A stretch of DNA of 64,000 bases, taken from Sediminispirochaeta bajacaliforniensis DSM 16054. GTDB taxonomy: Bacteria; Spirochaetota; Spirochaetia; DSM-16054; Sediminispirochaetaceae. The notes under the pieces were generated by a model, which saw only the letters and a program-made list of their open reading frames with translations, did no database searches and was not told where the DNA came from. The stretch covers positions 155,195-219,194 of the forward strand of contig NZ_KB899410.1 of assembly GCF_000378205.1 (NCBI RefSeq), given 5' to 3'. Shown here one piece after another: positions 41,884-52,462 of this stretch. The translations under genes and the position numbers were made by a program. Position 1 is the stretch's first letter. Every line of letters begins with the position of its first letter.

Positions 41884-41920
41884 AAAAAAGCTGCCCGGCG
41901 GGAACCGGACAGCTTTTTTT
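41884..41920. terminator. Bidirectional terminator between acyP and eno
   Basis: A run of six A, stem GCTGCCCGG/CCGGACAGC (one mismatch, loop CGGGAA), then seven T. It can end transcription from both sides: acyP on the plus strand and eno on the minus strand. Confidence 0.9.
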
Positions 41921-41942
41921 GTAAAACAAAGCTTTTAGGATG

Positions 41943-43274
<1,332 letters not shown>

Positions 43275-43314
43275 TCAAACTATCCAATGAATAGCCAGTC
43301 AAGTCAAGGGCTGC

Positions 43315-43343
43315 TTGACCCCTCTTTCCGGGGAAGCTACAAT
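43315..43343 (+). promoter_or_regulatory. Promoter of proS
   Basis: TTGACC (43315-43320), 17-nt spacer, TACAAT (43338-43343). ATG 43351 is 7 nt downstream with no usable Shine-Dalgarno. Confidence 0.7.
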
Positions 43344-43350
43344 AGCCGCA

Positions 43351-45039
43351 ATGAGATACCGTCATCTGTTCGGTAAAACACTCAGAAGTACTCCTCAGGA
43401 TGTAAAGAGCGAGGGGCTTTCGTTTTTGCTTCGCGGAGGTTTTATACGCCCGCTCGGGCATGGTCTTTATTCCTATCTTCCTCTTGGTATCAAGATGGTC
43501 GAAAAGCTGAGAAAGATCATCAGAGAGGAGATGGATCGTCTCGGTGGTCAGGAGGTTTCGGTACCGCTGGTAAACCCCGCCGATATTTGGAAGCGTTCGG
43601 GCCGGGAACACCTGATAGACCGCGATATGATCAGGTTCTCCGATCGGAGCGGACGCCGCTATGTCCTTTCTCCCAGCCACGAAGAGGCTTTTGTCGAATT
43701 GGCTCGCTACGGGCTCCGATCGTATCGGGATTTTCCCGTTCTTCTTTTTCAGTTCCAAAGGAAATTCCGGGATGAGGAACGGGTGCGTCAGGGGCTTGTT
43801 CGGCTGAAAGAGTTTGAAATGAAGGATGCCTACTCCTTTCATCGCAGCGCTACGGCCCTCAATAATTTTTTTCCGAAGATGTTTGCCGCCTACGAGCGGA
43901 TTTTTTCTCGCTGCGGCCTTGATATTCTCACGGCGGAATCCGGAGTCGGATATATGCGGGGAGAAAAGGCCTATGAGTTCCTGCTTCCCAGCGACTTGGG
44001 CGACGATGTCGTCATGAGCTGCCCGGTTTGCGGATATCGGGCCAATCGCCATGTTGCACGGGGGAGGAAACAGTACAGCCAGGGGGTGCCGGGGCGGATG
44101 GAGGAGGTTCCCACTCCCGGCATCCAAACCATCGACGGGGTTTCCGAATTCCTCGGTGTACAGAATTCTTCACTCATGAAGTCTATTGTCTATCGTACTC
44201 CCGATGGCTATGCCATGGCGGTTGTTCGCGGCGACTACGACATCAGCGAGGAAAAGCTTTCCGCCTATCTTGGCAAACCCCTGATCGCCTTTGCCGGGCC
44301 CTCCGAACTTACCTCCCTCGGTCTGGTTCCCGGTTGTCTTGGTCCCCTCTCCGCTCCCTCTACGTTGCCCGTTGTCGTCGACGACAGTGTGGCAGGCTCG
44401 GTGAATCTCATCACCGGAGGGGGAAAACCCGATACCCATATTCTGAACTGCAATTTCGGCCGTGATTTCGAGAGCGAGCACGTTGTCGATATCGCCATGA
44501 TAAGGAAATCGGATCGATGCATTCAATGCGGGACTCCGCTCGAAGCGGTTAGGGCCATCGAACTGGGGAATATCTTCAAGCTTGGAGATTTCTATGCGAA
44601 GGGAATGGAGCTTGTATTTAGAGAGGAGAACGGTAAGAGGCTCTATCCCCACATGGGTTCTTACGGAATCGGTATCGACAGGCTTCTCGGCGCTATTGCC
44701 GAAACGAAAAGAGACGCCCGTGGGCTGCTTTGGCCGCCTTCTCTGGCCCCTTACCGCTTTTTCCTGATGGGGATCGGCAAGGGAGAATCCGTAAGGAGGG
44801 AAGTGGAGCAACTCTATGCATCGATAAGTGAGGATACGCTTATCGACGACCGGAGCGAATCTCCCGGTGTTAAGTTCAAAGATTCGGAATTGATGGGAAT
44901 TCCCTGGCGGATCGTAATCAGTGCTTCCACTCTGGAAGATGGACGGGCCGAACTCTACGATAGAAGAGCGGATAGGCGGAGGCTTGTGCCTCTTGCAGAT
45001 ATTCGTTCGGTGGTCAGGGCGCTCCGGGAGGAGTCGTGA
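43351..45039 (+). CDS. proS: Prolyl-tRNA synthetase (bacterial type)
   Basis: 562 residues. Charges tRNA-Pro. Class II motifs: motif 1 GIKMVEKLRKIIREEMDRLGGQEV, motif 2 FQRKFRDEERVRQGLVRLKEFEMKDAYSF, and motif 3 GIGIDRLLGAIAE. The central insertion is the bacterial Ala-tRNA editing domain (about 230-390; VVRGDYDISEEKLSAYLG). ATG 43351 is chosen although the frame opens at 43315, because the upstream part overlaps the promoter. The stop overlaps the start of the UPF0158-GNAT gene, so the two are coupled. Confidence 0.97.
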   Translation: MRYRHLFGKTLRSTPQDVKSEGLSFLLRGGFIRPLGHGLYSYLPLGIKMVEKLRKIIREEMDRLGGQEVSVPLVNPADIWKRSGREHLIDRDMIRFSDRSGRRYVLSPSHEEAFVELARYGLRSYRDFPVLLFQFQRKFRDEERVRQGLVRLKEFEMKDAYSFHRSATALNNFFPKMFAAYERIFSRCGLDILTAESGVGYMRGEKAYEFLLPSDLGDDVVMSCPVCGYRANRHVARGRKQYSQGVPGRMEEVPTPGIQTIDGVSEFLGVQNSSLMKSIVYRTPDGYAMAVVRGDYDISEEKLSAYLGKPLIAFAGPSELTSLGLVPGCLGPLSAPSTLPVVVDDSVAGSVNLITGGGKPDTHILNCNFGRDFESEHVVDIAMIRKSDRCIQCGTPLEAVRAIELGNIFKLGDFYAKGMELVFREENGKRLYPHMGSYGIGIDRLLGAIAETKRDARGLLWPPSLAPYRFFLMGIGKGESVRREVEQLYASISEDTLIDDRSESPGVKFKDSELMGIPWRIVISASTLEDGRAELYDRRADRRRLVPLADIRSVVRALREES

Positions 45040-45953
45040 TGGGCCATCGGGTCATCCTTTCATCCGAGGTGGTGGATCAGATCATTTTTGCCATGGAAAA
45101 CCAGGAAGAGAGCTTTCTTTTTCATATGGAGAAGCTTGAGGTAGTTCCTGCTGCGGGTTTTGAAACGGAGGATGAGGGTGAATCCCTATCCGAAAAACTG
45201 GTTTCCATACCGCGTTGGTCGTCTGCCGACGGCTTTCGGCTCATGGAAAAATTCGTTTCGAGCCTGAATAACCCCATGTATCGGGAGGAACTTAGTCGTG
45301 CCCTTGCCGGAGGAAAGGGGGTCTTTCGGCGGTTTAAGGATATTCTCAAGAATCATGGTCCGCTTGAGAAGTTGTGGTACTCCTTCAAAGAACATGAGAT
45401 GCGGCAAACGGTGCGGGATTGGTTTCACAGGAATGAAGAGGCCCGAGACCTTGCCTCTCTTGGTCCGGAACCGGAAGAGACCGGCGAGCTTGTGCTTAGT
45501 GATTTCCCGCTTGAGGTACAGACCCTCCCGGAGCCGGTGGAAGAGGAGCTGGTGGAATATTGTTTTCAGAGGCTTTTTCCGGAGTCCGAGGAACTTCTCT
45601 TTCGCAGTTTTGTCGAGGAGTGCATGCTTGTGCTGGAAAACGGAGACGAGGTGGTAATGGTCTCCGCCGCCGCCCCTGACGGTGGTCGTGCCGGTTTTGC
45701 TCTTATGGCTGGATTCAATGCCGAAGAAGGGTTTGTGTTTCGTCTGCCTCTGCTCTTCGTGGATCCCCGTTTTCGGGGACTTGGCCTTGCAAAGCTATTG
45801 ATAGAACAGGTACGGGAAGAGGCTGCCGCAAGAGAGGCTGCTGGTTTGCTGCTGGATGTCCCTGGTAATGGCGCGGTTTTGCTTCCTTTTCTGGAAGAGG
45901 CCGGCTTTAGCACTGTTCGGCGAAGTTGTTTTGTGAATTTACGCTTACAATAG
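45039..45953 (+). CDS. UPF0158-like domain fused to GNAT acetyltransferase
   Basis: 304 residues. N-terminal half matches the UPF0158 pattern (PRWSSADGFRLMEKFVSSL, REELSRALAGGKGVFRRFKD, LWYSFKEHEMRQTVRDWF). The C-terminal 110 residues are a GNAT domain with the acetyl-CoA loop in LFVDPRFRGLGLAKLLIEQV (RGLGLA in place of the usual Q/RxxGxG/A). ATG 45039 overlaps the proS stop, with GGAGG upstream. The N-acetylation substrate is unknown; coupling to a tRNA synthetase gene hints at a role in translation, by inference only. Confidence 0.75.
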   Translation: MGHRVILSSEVVDQIIFAMENQEESFLFHMEKLEVVPAAGFETEDEGESLSEKLVSIPRWSSADGFRLMEKFVSSLNNPMYREELSRALAGGKGVFRRFKDILKNHGPLEKLWYSFKEHEMRQTVRDWFHRNEEARDLASLGPEPEETGELVLSDFPLEVQTLPEPVEEELVEYCFQRLFPESEELLFRSFVEECMLVLENGDEVVMVSAAAPDGGRAGFALMAGFNAEEGFVFRLPLLFVDPRFRGLGLAKLLIEQVREEAAAREAAGLLLDVPGNGAVLLPFLEEAGFSTVRRSCFVNLRLQ

Positions 45954-46037
45954 TAATTACCATTGCCTACTGTGCTTGTCAAAGGCCAATATCTGTTTTA
46001 GTCTATAGAGCAAGTTTTTTTTTATAAGGAGTGAAAG

Positions 46038-47828
46038 ATGAAAAGGAGCTTTTTAGTCATCTTTGCCCTACTTCTTGTTGCCGGCCTTGCTTTTGCAGGT
46101 GGTACTCAGGAAGGTGGTTCCGCGGCAACGTCGGAACCTGCGGCGAAAGAAATCAAGAATCCGGATACCTTTGTGTATGCCAGTTACGGCACCGTAGAGA
46201 GCTTGGACCCCGCCCGAGCCTATGACGAAGTATCCGGCGGTGTAATCCAGAATTTATACGAGACATTGGTCTTCTTCGACGGTTCTGCCGTGGACAAGTT
46301 CGTTCCCGTTCTCTGTGAGGAGGTTCCTACGGTTGAGAACGGCGGCATTTCCAATGGCGGAAAGACCTATACATTCAAAATCAGAAAGGGAATCAAATTC
46401 CATAGCGGAAATGAGCTCACTCCTGAGGTGGTGCGGTACTCCTTTATCCGTTCCCTGGTGACCGATCCCGACGCTGGCCCCGTCTGGATGCTCTATTTCC
46501 CCCTCTTCGGTACCTACTCAAGCCGTGACGGGGATGGAAACATCGTTGCAAAATGGGAAGATTTGCAGAATGCAATTCAGGTTAAGGGAGACTCGGTGGT
46601 TTTCAATCTGAAAGCCCCTTTTCCTCCATTTCTTGCGATTCTTTCGGGCTATTGGTCTGCGATTGTGGATAAGGATTTCGTTATTGCCAACGGCGGTTGG
46701 GACGGCACCGAGTCCACCTGGAAGAGCTACAACGCTCCTGCCAACGGAGAAGAAACCCTTAACGATATCGCTTCCGGCACCGGCCCTTACAAGCTTGACC
46801 GCTGGGAACGCGGTGTAGAGGTCGTTATGACGCGAAACGAGGATTTCCACGGTGAAAAGCCTGCTCTTGCTAAGGGAATTTACAAAGTGGTTGATGAATG
46901 GTCGACCCGGAAACTGATGCTTCTCCAGGGCGATGCGGATTGTGTCGAGGTAGATCCCCTTTATTACGATGAGATGGAGAAAGAGAGCGGTATTACCGTT
47001 GTCAAAGATTTGAAAGAACTCGGTGTTCGTGCAATTAACTTCAATCAGGATATCAATGCCACGGACAACCCTGCTATTTATAGTGCAAAACTGGACGGAG
47101 ATGGTATTCCCTCCGATTTCTTTACGGATAAAGATGTTCGTCTTGCTTTCAGTTACTGCTGGGATGAAGATACCTATATCTCCGACATCCTGAACGGGGC
47201 TGGTATCGACTGTCCCACTCCCCATGTTTCCGGACTTCCCTACCGAAACGATTCCCTTAAGCGGATTCCCTATGATCCTGCACAGGCCGAAGCGCATTTT
47301 AAAAAGGCCTGGGGCGGACAGGTTTGGGACAAGGGTTTTAAGATGGATTTCCTCTACAACACAGGAAACGAGGTGCGTGAGGCTTCCGTCAAGATGCTGG
47401 CCGAAAACATCATGAAGCTCAATCCGAAGTTTAAGATTAATGTTCGCGGAATCGAATGGGCCAGTTATGTTCAGGCCACCCGTGCCAGGACTCTGCCCCT
47501 TTTCTACATCGGTTGGGGGGCTGATTATCCCCACCCCGATAACTTTATGACGACCTATATGCACTCACAGGGTGTTTACGGCGGTCGATGCGGTTACAAC
47601 AACCCCGAGGCGGACCGTCTCCTCGAGGCCGGAGCCATCGAAACCGATCCTGCCAAGGCGAAAGAGATTTACTACCGCATACAGGATATATGGCTGGAGG
47701 ATGCTCCCGGTATCGTTATGCATCAGCCGGTATCCCGCCGATACTTTAAGGACTGGGTAAAGGGCTATGTTTTCCATCCCATGGAGAACCATCCCCTTAT
47801 TTTCAGCCAGTTTACAAAAGAGTATTAA
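46038..47828 (+). CDS. Oligopeptide-type ABC transporter substrate-binding protein (family 5)
   Basis: 596 residues. Signal peptide with cleavage at AFA (about residue 20) leaving GGTQEGG, a mature start style common in spirochaetes. There is no lipobox Cys. SBP_bac_5 pattern: LDPARAYDEVSGGVIQNLYETL, KTYTFKIRKGIKFHSGNELT, then FYIGWGADYPHPDNFM and the C-terminal LEDAPGIVMHQPVSRRYFKDW. It captures peptides, nickel or similar ligands for the downstream permease. AAGGAG before ATG 46038. A 10-bp stem loop (47855-47880) separates it from the permease gene. Confidence 0.93.
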   Translation: MKRSFLVIFALLLVAGLAFAGGTQEGGSAATSEPAAKEIKNPDTFVYASYGTVESLDPARAYDEVSGGVIQNLYETLVFFDGSAVDKFVPVLCEEVPTVENGGISNGGKTYTFKIRKGIKFHSGNELTPEVVRYSFIRSLVTDPDAGPVWMLYFPLFGTYSSRDGDGNIVAKWEDLQNAIQVKGDSVVFNLKAPFPPFLAILSGYWSAIVDKDFVIANGGWDGTESTWKSYNAPANGEETLNDIASGTGPYKLDRWERGVEVVMTRNEDFHGEKPALAKGIYKVVDEWSTRKLMLLQGDADCVEVDPLYYDEMEKESGITVVKDLKELGVRAINFNQDINATDNPAIYSAKLDGDGIPSDFFTDKDVRLAFSYCWDEDTYISDILNGAGIDCPTPHVSGLPYRNDSLKRIPYDPAQAEAHFKKAWGGQVWDKGFKMDFLYNTGNEVREASVKMLAENIMKLNPKFKINVRGIEWASYVQATRARTLPLFYIGWGADYPHPDNFMTTYMHSQGVYGGRCGYNNPEADRLLEAGAIETDPAKAKEIYYRIQDIWLEDAPGIVMHQPVSRRYFKDWVKGYVFHPMENHPLIFSQFTKEY

Positions 47829-47854
47829 TATCGGCTTTCCATCAATCTATAACG

Positions 47855-47880
47855 GCTTCCCGGTTCTCTTACCGGGGAGC
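47855..47880 (+). promoter_or_regulatory. Stem-loop between binding protein and permease genes
   Basis: GCTTCCCGGT (47855-47864), six-nt loop, ACCGGGGAGC (47871-47880), with one G-U pair. There is no clean T-run, so it is more likely an mRNA-stabilising or attenuating element favouring binding-protein output than a full terminator. Confidence 0.6.
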
Positions 47881-47923
47881 TGTTCCTTCCGATTGATTTT
47901 CATATACGATTCGGAGAAAACCT

Positions 47924-48958
47924 GTGAGTCTTGTTAACTATATCATTCGAAGACTATTCTTTATGATCTTTGTTCTGCTGGGGGTTTCCATCCTGGTTTT
48001 TTCGGTGATGATGCTTCTTCCTCCCGGTATGCGGGCGGCTGCCTATGTCACCAACGAAAAGATCTCCCCCGATCAGTTCGAAAATATTATCAGAACCTAC
48101 GGCCTGGACGACCCTGCCCCGGTTCAGTATTTCCGCTGGATGGGTAATGTATTAAAGGGCGATTTCGGCTATTCCGCTACTGCCGAGGCTCCCGTCCTTT
48201 CGGCCTTTAAAAGCTACTTTCCCGTTACCTTCGAGCTTGTCCTCTATTCGACACCTCTTATTATTCTTTTCGGGGTTTGGCTTGGGACCCTGGGGGCCAT
48301 CCACAAGGATACGCCCATTGATCACGGGTCCAGAATTTTCGCAATTATCGGCTATTCTTTACCGACCTTCTGGCTCGGCCTTATTTTGTTGATGCTTTTC
48401 TATGGGCTCCTCGGTATTTTCCCGCCTGGGACCCTTTCCAATGAAGGAAAAGACTTATTATATAGTCAGGGATTTCATCATTACACATCCCTTATCACCA
48501 TAGATGCCATACTCAACGGTCGGTGGGGCCTTTTTAAAGATGCTCTCATGCATCTTCTTTTGCCTATCATCAATCTTGTCATCCTTTCTTCGGCCCTGAT
48601 CATGCGCCTCATGCGAAGTAACATGCTGGAACAGCTTGGACAGGATTATATTCGGACCGCTCTTGCAAAGGGCGCCGACAGGCGGACCATCAACTATAAA
48701 CATGCACGGCGAAATGCCCTGTTGCCGGTCATAACGGTCAGTGGTGTCATGTTTGCCAATTTGATGGGTGGTATGGTGATTACCGAGACCATCTTCAGCA
48801 GAAAGGGACTCGGGTGGTGGATGGCACGAGCTGCGACCCAGCTTGATGTCTCGGCAGTCATGTTCAACGTACTGTTTCTCGGTATGGTTTTTGTTACGGT
48901 GAATCTGATTGTTGATATCATCTATGCGGCTATCGATCCGAGAATCCGTCTTGGGTGA
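47924..48958 (+). CDS. Peptide-type ABC transporter permease (OppB/DppB-like)
   Basis: 344 residues, six helices. YIIRRLFFMIFVLLGVSILVF at the start and the EAA-loop DYIRTALAKGADRRTINYKHA with GGMVITETIFSRKGLGWWMA identify the BPD_transp_1 family. GTG 47924 with GGAGAAAACC upstream. The periplasmic loop between helices 3 and 4 is enlarged (about 185-215). Pairs with the OppC-like gene, overlapping it. Confidence 0.93.
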   Translation: MSLVNYIIRRLFFMIFVLLGVSILVFSVMMLLPPGMRAAAYVTNEKISPDQFENIIRTYGLDDPAPVQYFRWMGNVLKGDFGYSATAEAPVLSAFKSYFPVTFELVLYSTPLIILFGVWLGTLGAIHKDTPIDHGSRIFAIIGYSLPTFWLGLILLMLFYGLLGIFPPGTLSNEGKDLLYSQGFHHYTSLITIDAILNGRWGLFKDALMHLLLPIINLVILSSALIMRLMRSNMLEQLGQDYIRTALAKGADRRTINYKHARRNALLPVITVSGVMFANLMGGMVITETIFSRKGLGWWMARAATQLDVSAVMFNVLFLGMVFVTVNLIVDIIYAAIDPRIRLG

Positions 48959-48975
48959 GTAAGGAGTCTTACGTT

Positions 48976-49935
48976 ATGCAGACAAACGACAATCAGCAGA
49001 CCATCAACGCCGAGGCGGTTAAGCCGGTAGTAAGATCGGCCCATCCCCGATGGAAAGAGTTCGGTTTTTCGATGAAGCGGCTCTTCAAGAATCCTCTGAC
49101 CATCATCGGTGTATCCATTATTCTCTTTTTCGCAGTTCTGGCAATTTTTGCCCCTTTACTGGCCCCGCCCGAGTATCCGGATGATCCCTATAAGATGCCT
49201 CACAACGGCTGGAAGATGACTCCGTCGCCTCCCTCTGCGGAGAATCCCCTCGGTACCCTTCCGCAACAGTACGACATTCTGTACGGTATCATCTGGGGGG
49301 CGCGAAACGCCTTCAAGATTGGTATTCTTGTCGTTCTTGCGAATTTGGTCGTGGGTATTGTTCTTGGTGCCCTTGCCGGTTATTTCGGGGGGGTCGTCGA
49401 TGAGATCATCATGAGAATAACCGACATCTTTTATTCGATTCCATTCCTTGTCATGGCGATGGCCCTTGTTGTGGCCATCGGGCGAGGATTGCAGTCGATT
49501 GTTATTGTGCTCATTATTTTGAACTGGCCCAGCTATACGCGGGTTATTCGTTCGGAGATTTTGGTTGTCCGGGACATGGATTATGTTCAGGCGGCAAAGG
49601 CGAGCGGAGCGGGGCATCTTTGGACCCTCATCCGCCATGTTATGCCCAACAGTATTTTTTCGGTTATTATTGTCGCTTCGATGCAGATAGGTACCACGGT
49701 CCTTTCTGCGGCGAGCCTTTCCTTTCTCGGGCTTGGATCCGGGGCCGAATATGCCGATTGGGGGCAGATGGTTTCCACGTGCAGAAACTGGATCGTCGGG
49801 CCTCCGGGTGATCGGCTTGCCTTTTGGTATGTGGTGTTGATTCCCGGCTTCACCATCGCGCTGTTTGTACTCGGATGGAACCTTCTCGGGGACGCCATTC
49901 GTGACGTTTTCGATCCAAAGATGCGGAGAAAATAG
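48976..49935 (+). CDS. Peptide-type ABC transporter permease (OppC/DppC-like)
   Basis: 319 residues. N-terminal cytoplasmic tail with the OppC_N helix, then the BPD_transp_1 domain including the EAA loop DYVQAAKASGAGHLWTLIRH and VLSAASLSFLGLGSGAEYADWGQM. ATG 48976 is preceded by AAGGAG at 9 nt; a GTG at 48955 in the same frame overlaps the upstream stop and is the alternative. Forms the channel with the OppB-like subunit. Confidence 0.93.
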   Translation: MQTNDNQQTINAEAVKPVVRSAHPRWKEFGFSMKRLFKNPLTIIGVSIILFFAVLAIFAPLLAPPEYPDDPYKMPHNGWKMTPSPPSAENPLGTLPQQYDILYGIIWGARNAFKIGILVVLANLVVGIVLGALAGYFGGVVDEIIMRITDIFYSIPFLVMAMALVVAIGRGLQSIVIVLIILNWPSYTRVIRSEILVVRDMDYVQAAKASGAGHLWTLIRHVMPNSIFSVIIVASMQIGTTVLSAASLSFLGLGSGAEYADWGQMVSTCRNWIVGPPGDRLAFWYVVLIPGFTIALFVLGWNLLGDAIRDVFDPKMRRK

Positions 49936-51236
49936 TGGAAAAGCTTGCTGATACGAAGGAGCTCTATACCAATTTTTATACTTTCGAGGGCGTCGTTAAA
50001 GCGTTGAACGGAGTCAGTATCCATGTCAACAAGGGGGAGACCTACGGCCTCGTGGGCGAATCGGGATGTGGCAAAAGCGTGACCGTCCGTTCCATGATGC
50101 GGATTGTACAGGCTCCCGGCCGAATCGAAAGCGGACAGATTCATCTCTTTTTCAGCGAAGAGCAGCGGGACAAGGCGATCGATATCGTCGGCCGTAGCGA
50201 AGCATTTATGCAGACGATCCGGGGAAACGACATCTCCATGATCTTCCAGGAGGCCTCCAGTTCTCTAAATCCTGTGCTTTCCATTGGTGAACAGGTAGGA
50301 GAGAGTTTTCGGTTTCACCGTATGCCCCAGATGCTCGAAGAAACGGAAAAAAGACTTTCAGAAGATATAGATGCCGGAAAGGGATTTGTCCCCTACAAGA
50401 AGATGATTCGTGGCCTCATGGCTCGGGAACGGGCGGTATATGAACGGCATAATCGATTGGTGCTTGAGATTGATGAACAGCTCTACCGCCTTGAAGAGGC
50501 CACAGATACCTCTGATATTAGAAAACGGGAGGCTTTGAAACGACACCGGGAGCATATTCGAAAGAGGGCTCCTTTGGTTCAATTTGCCTCGCATGTTCCT
50601 TTTTTCAAGCGTTATCGAAAGCGGATTGCCCTTACCATCAGGGGGTATGTGATCGATCTTTTGCGGCAGTTGGGGGTTCCCAATCCCGACAATGTGGTGG
50701 ATCGATATCCCCATGAACTTTCCGGCGGCATGCAGCAGCGTATCGTCATAGCCATTGCTTTGGCATGTCATCCCCGTATGTTGATTGCCGATGAGCCGAC
50801 AAGTAATCTCGATGTTACCATTCAGGCCCAGATTCTCGACCTCATCAAGAAGCTAAAAGAAACCCTTATTTCTTCAGTACTGTTTATTACCCATGATCTC
50901 GGTGTTGTTGCCGAGGTGTGTGACCGGGTCACGGTTATGTATGCCGGTGATGCGGTGGAGACGGCGGAAGTAAAGGAACTTTTTAAGGATCCGCTTCACC
51001 CCTATACCAAGGGGCTGATGAATTCGGTTCCGAAGGTTGAGCAGGAGGGGGCCTTACAAACCATTCCCGGAACGGTCCCCAATTTGATCCATCCGCCGAC
51101 AGGCTGCCGATTCCATCCCCGTTGTCCTTATGCGATGGATATCTGCAAGAAAGAAAAGCCGGTCACTATCGAGCATTCGAAGGATCACTTTGTCGCGTGT
51201 CATCTCTTCACGGGGGAAAAGCATAATGAACGATAA
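49935..51236 (+). CDS. Peptide-type ABC transporter ATP-binding protein (DppD/OppD-like) with large insertion
   Basis: 433 residues; usual length is about 330. Walker A GESGCGKS (41-48), Q-loop FQEASSSLNPV (Gln105), signature LSGGMQQR (262-269), Walker B LIADEPTSNLD, and the C-terminal oligo_HPY part GCRFHPRCPYAMDIC. About 100 charged, helical residues (about 131-238) are inserted between the Q-loop and the signature. GTG start at 49935 overlapping the upstream stop. Works as a heterodimer with the next ATPase. Confidence 0.93.
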   Translation: MEKLADTKELYTNFYTFEGVVKALNGVSIHVNKGETYGLVGESGCGKSVTVRSMMRIVQAPGRIESGQIHLFFSEEQRDKAIDIVGRSEAFMQTIRGNDISMIFQEASSSLNPVLSIGEQVGESFRFHRMPQMLEETEKRLSEDIDAGKGFVPYKKMIRGLMARERAVYERHNRLVLEIDEQLYRLEEATDTSDIRKREALKRHREHIRKRAPLVQFASHVPFFKRYRKRIALTIRGYVIDLLRQLGVPNPDNVVDRYPHELSGGMQQRIVIAIALACHPRMLIADEPTSNLDVTIQAQILDLIKKLKETLISSVLFITHDLGVVAEVCDRVTVMYAGDAVETAEVKELFKDPLHPYTKGLMNSVPKVEQEGALQTIPGTVPNLIHPPTGCRFHPRCPYAMDICKKEKPVTIEHSKDHFVACHLFTGEKHNER

Positions 51237-52293
51237 CATCCTTGATATCAGAAATCTGAAAAAATACTACCCCGTAAAGGGGGGTGTCATGCGTCGGCAT
51301 ATCGCCGATGTGAAGGCTGTGGACGATGTCTCTTTCCAGATTAAGCGAGGCGAATGTCTCGGTATGGTTGGAGAATCCGGATGTGGTAAGACAACTCTGG
51401 GAAAGGCTATTTTGCGGCTTCATGATGCCACCGCCGGTCGTGTCTATCTTGATCAGGATGCAGAAAAGATTGAGGAGCTTGAGGCCTTGCTTGCTTCCGA
51501 CAAGCAGGAGAATGTCGCAAAGGCCGAGGCCATGAGAAAGATGATGGACCTTACCCGCCTCAAGGGCAAGGCCATGAAAGAAGCCCGACGAAAGATCAAT
51601 ATCGTTTTCCAGGACCCCTCAAACTCCCTTAATCCTCGACTACTGATTAAGGATATCGTCGGTGAGCCAATGATAATCCAGCATGTCTATTCCAGTGTGG
51701 CAGAGGTTGATGAACGGGTAGTCGAGTTGCTTGGCACCGTCGGTCTTTCCCGTGAGCACATGCGTCGATATCCTCATGAGTTCTCCGGAGGACAGCGGCA
51801 GCGTATTGCCGTGGCCCGTGCCCTTGCAACCAATCCCAAGTTTATCTTGATGGATGAGCCTACCAGCGCCCTCGACGTTTCGGTACAGGCACAGATCCTG
51901 AATCTGCTTAAAAAACTTCAGGATGAATTCCAGCTTACCTATCTTTTTGTCACCCACCACCTCCTGGTGGTGAAGTATATCACTCAGCGGATTGCCGTAA
52001 TGTATCTGGGAAAGATGATGGAGCTCTCTCAGACGCCTGAGCTGTTCAAGACACCGCTGCATCCCTACACCAAGGCGCTGCTTTCTGCAATTCCCATTCC
52101 GGATCCTGAGACCAAGATTGAAAAGATCATCCTTTCGGGGGATGTTCCAAATCCTCTGAACCCTCCGTCCGGTTGCCGTTTCCATCCCCGTTGTCCCTAT
52201 GCCAAGGAGATTTGCAAAGAACGCATTCCCGCGCTTGAGGATGCCGGAGGCGGCCATCTTGTCGCCTGCCACAGATGGCGGGAACTCAATTGA
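51226..52293 (+). CDS. Peptide-type ABC transporter ATP-binding protein (DppF/OppF-like)
   Basis: 355 residues. Walker A GESGCGKT (49-56), Q-loop IVFQDPSNSLNPR, signature FSGGQRQR, Walker B FILMDEPTSALDVS and oligo_HPY GCRFHPRCPYAKEIC. A helical insertion of about 40 residues (about 77-118) comes before the Q-loop, a different place from that in its partner. ATG 51226 lies within the end of the preceding gene (11-nt overlap); the frame extends to 51130 inside that gene. Last gene of the operon, ending in a strong terminator. Confidence 0.93.
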   Translation: MNDNILDIRNLKKYYPVKGGVMRRHIADVKAVDDVSFQIKRGECLGMVGESGCGKTTLGKAILRLHDATAGRVYLDQDAEKIEELEALLASDKQENVAKAEAMRKMMDLTRLKGKAMKEARRKINIVFQDPSNSLNPRLLIKDIVGEPMIIQHVYSSVAEVDERVVELLGTVGLSREHMRRYPHEFSGGQRQRIAVARALATNPKFILMDEPTSALDVSVQAQILNLLKKLQDEFQLTYLFVTHHLLVVKYITQRIAVMYLGKMMELSQTPELFKTPLHPYTKALLSAIPIPDPETKIEKIILSGDVPNPLNPPSGCRFHPRCPYAKEICKERIPALEDAGGGHLVACHRWRELN

Positions 52294-52300
52294 ACAAAAA

Positions 52301-52335
52301 AACGGCCGTCTCCATGGAGATCGGCCGTTTTTTTT
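52301..52335 (+). terminator. Terminator of the oligopeptide-type ABC operon
   Basis: ACGGCCG, then CTCC/GGAG inner stem around AT, then CGGCCGT followed by eight T. Very stable hairpin directly after the last ABC gene. Confidence 0.92.
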
Positions 52336-52420
52336 GTAAATAGCCTCATTCTTGTTAACTCTGTTCGATTATGTCGATTATTGTGGTCCGATACATTCTA
52401 TCAATGCTTGTAAAAAAAAA

Positions 52421-52449
52421 TTGACGGATAATGAAATATGGTTAATAAT
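52421..52449 (+). promoter_or_regulatory. Promoter of the nucleoside-uptake operon
   Basis: TTGACG (52421-52426), 17-nt spacer, AATAAT (52444-52449). The expected start near 52456 puts two LacI-type operators immediately downstream. No other obvious promoter lies before the BMP gene. Confidence 0.65.
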
Positions 52450-52462
52450 AAACTTACGTTGT

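Noticed and set aside
46518-47564. Open frame antisense to the oligopeptide binding-protein gene (348 codons)
   Set aside because: Fully inside a clear family 5 binding protein, no recognisable motif and no ribosome site.
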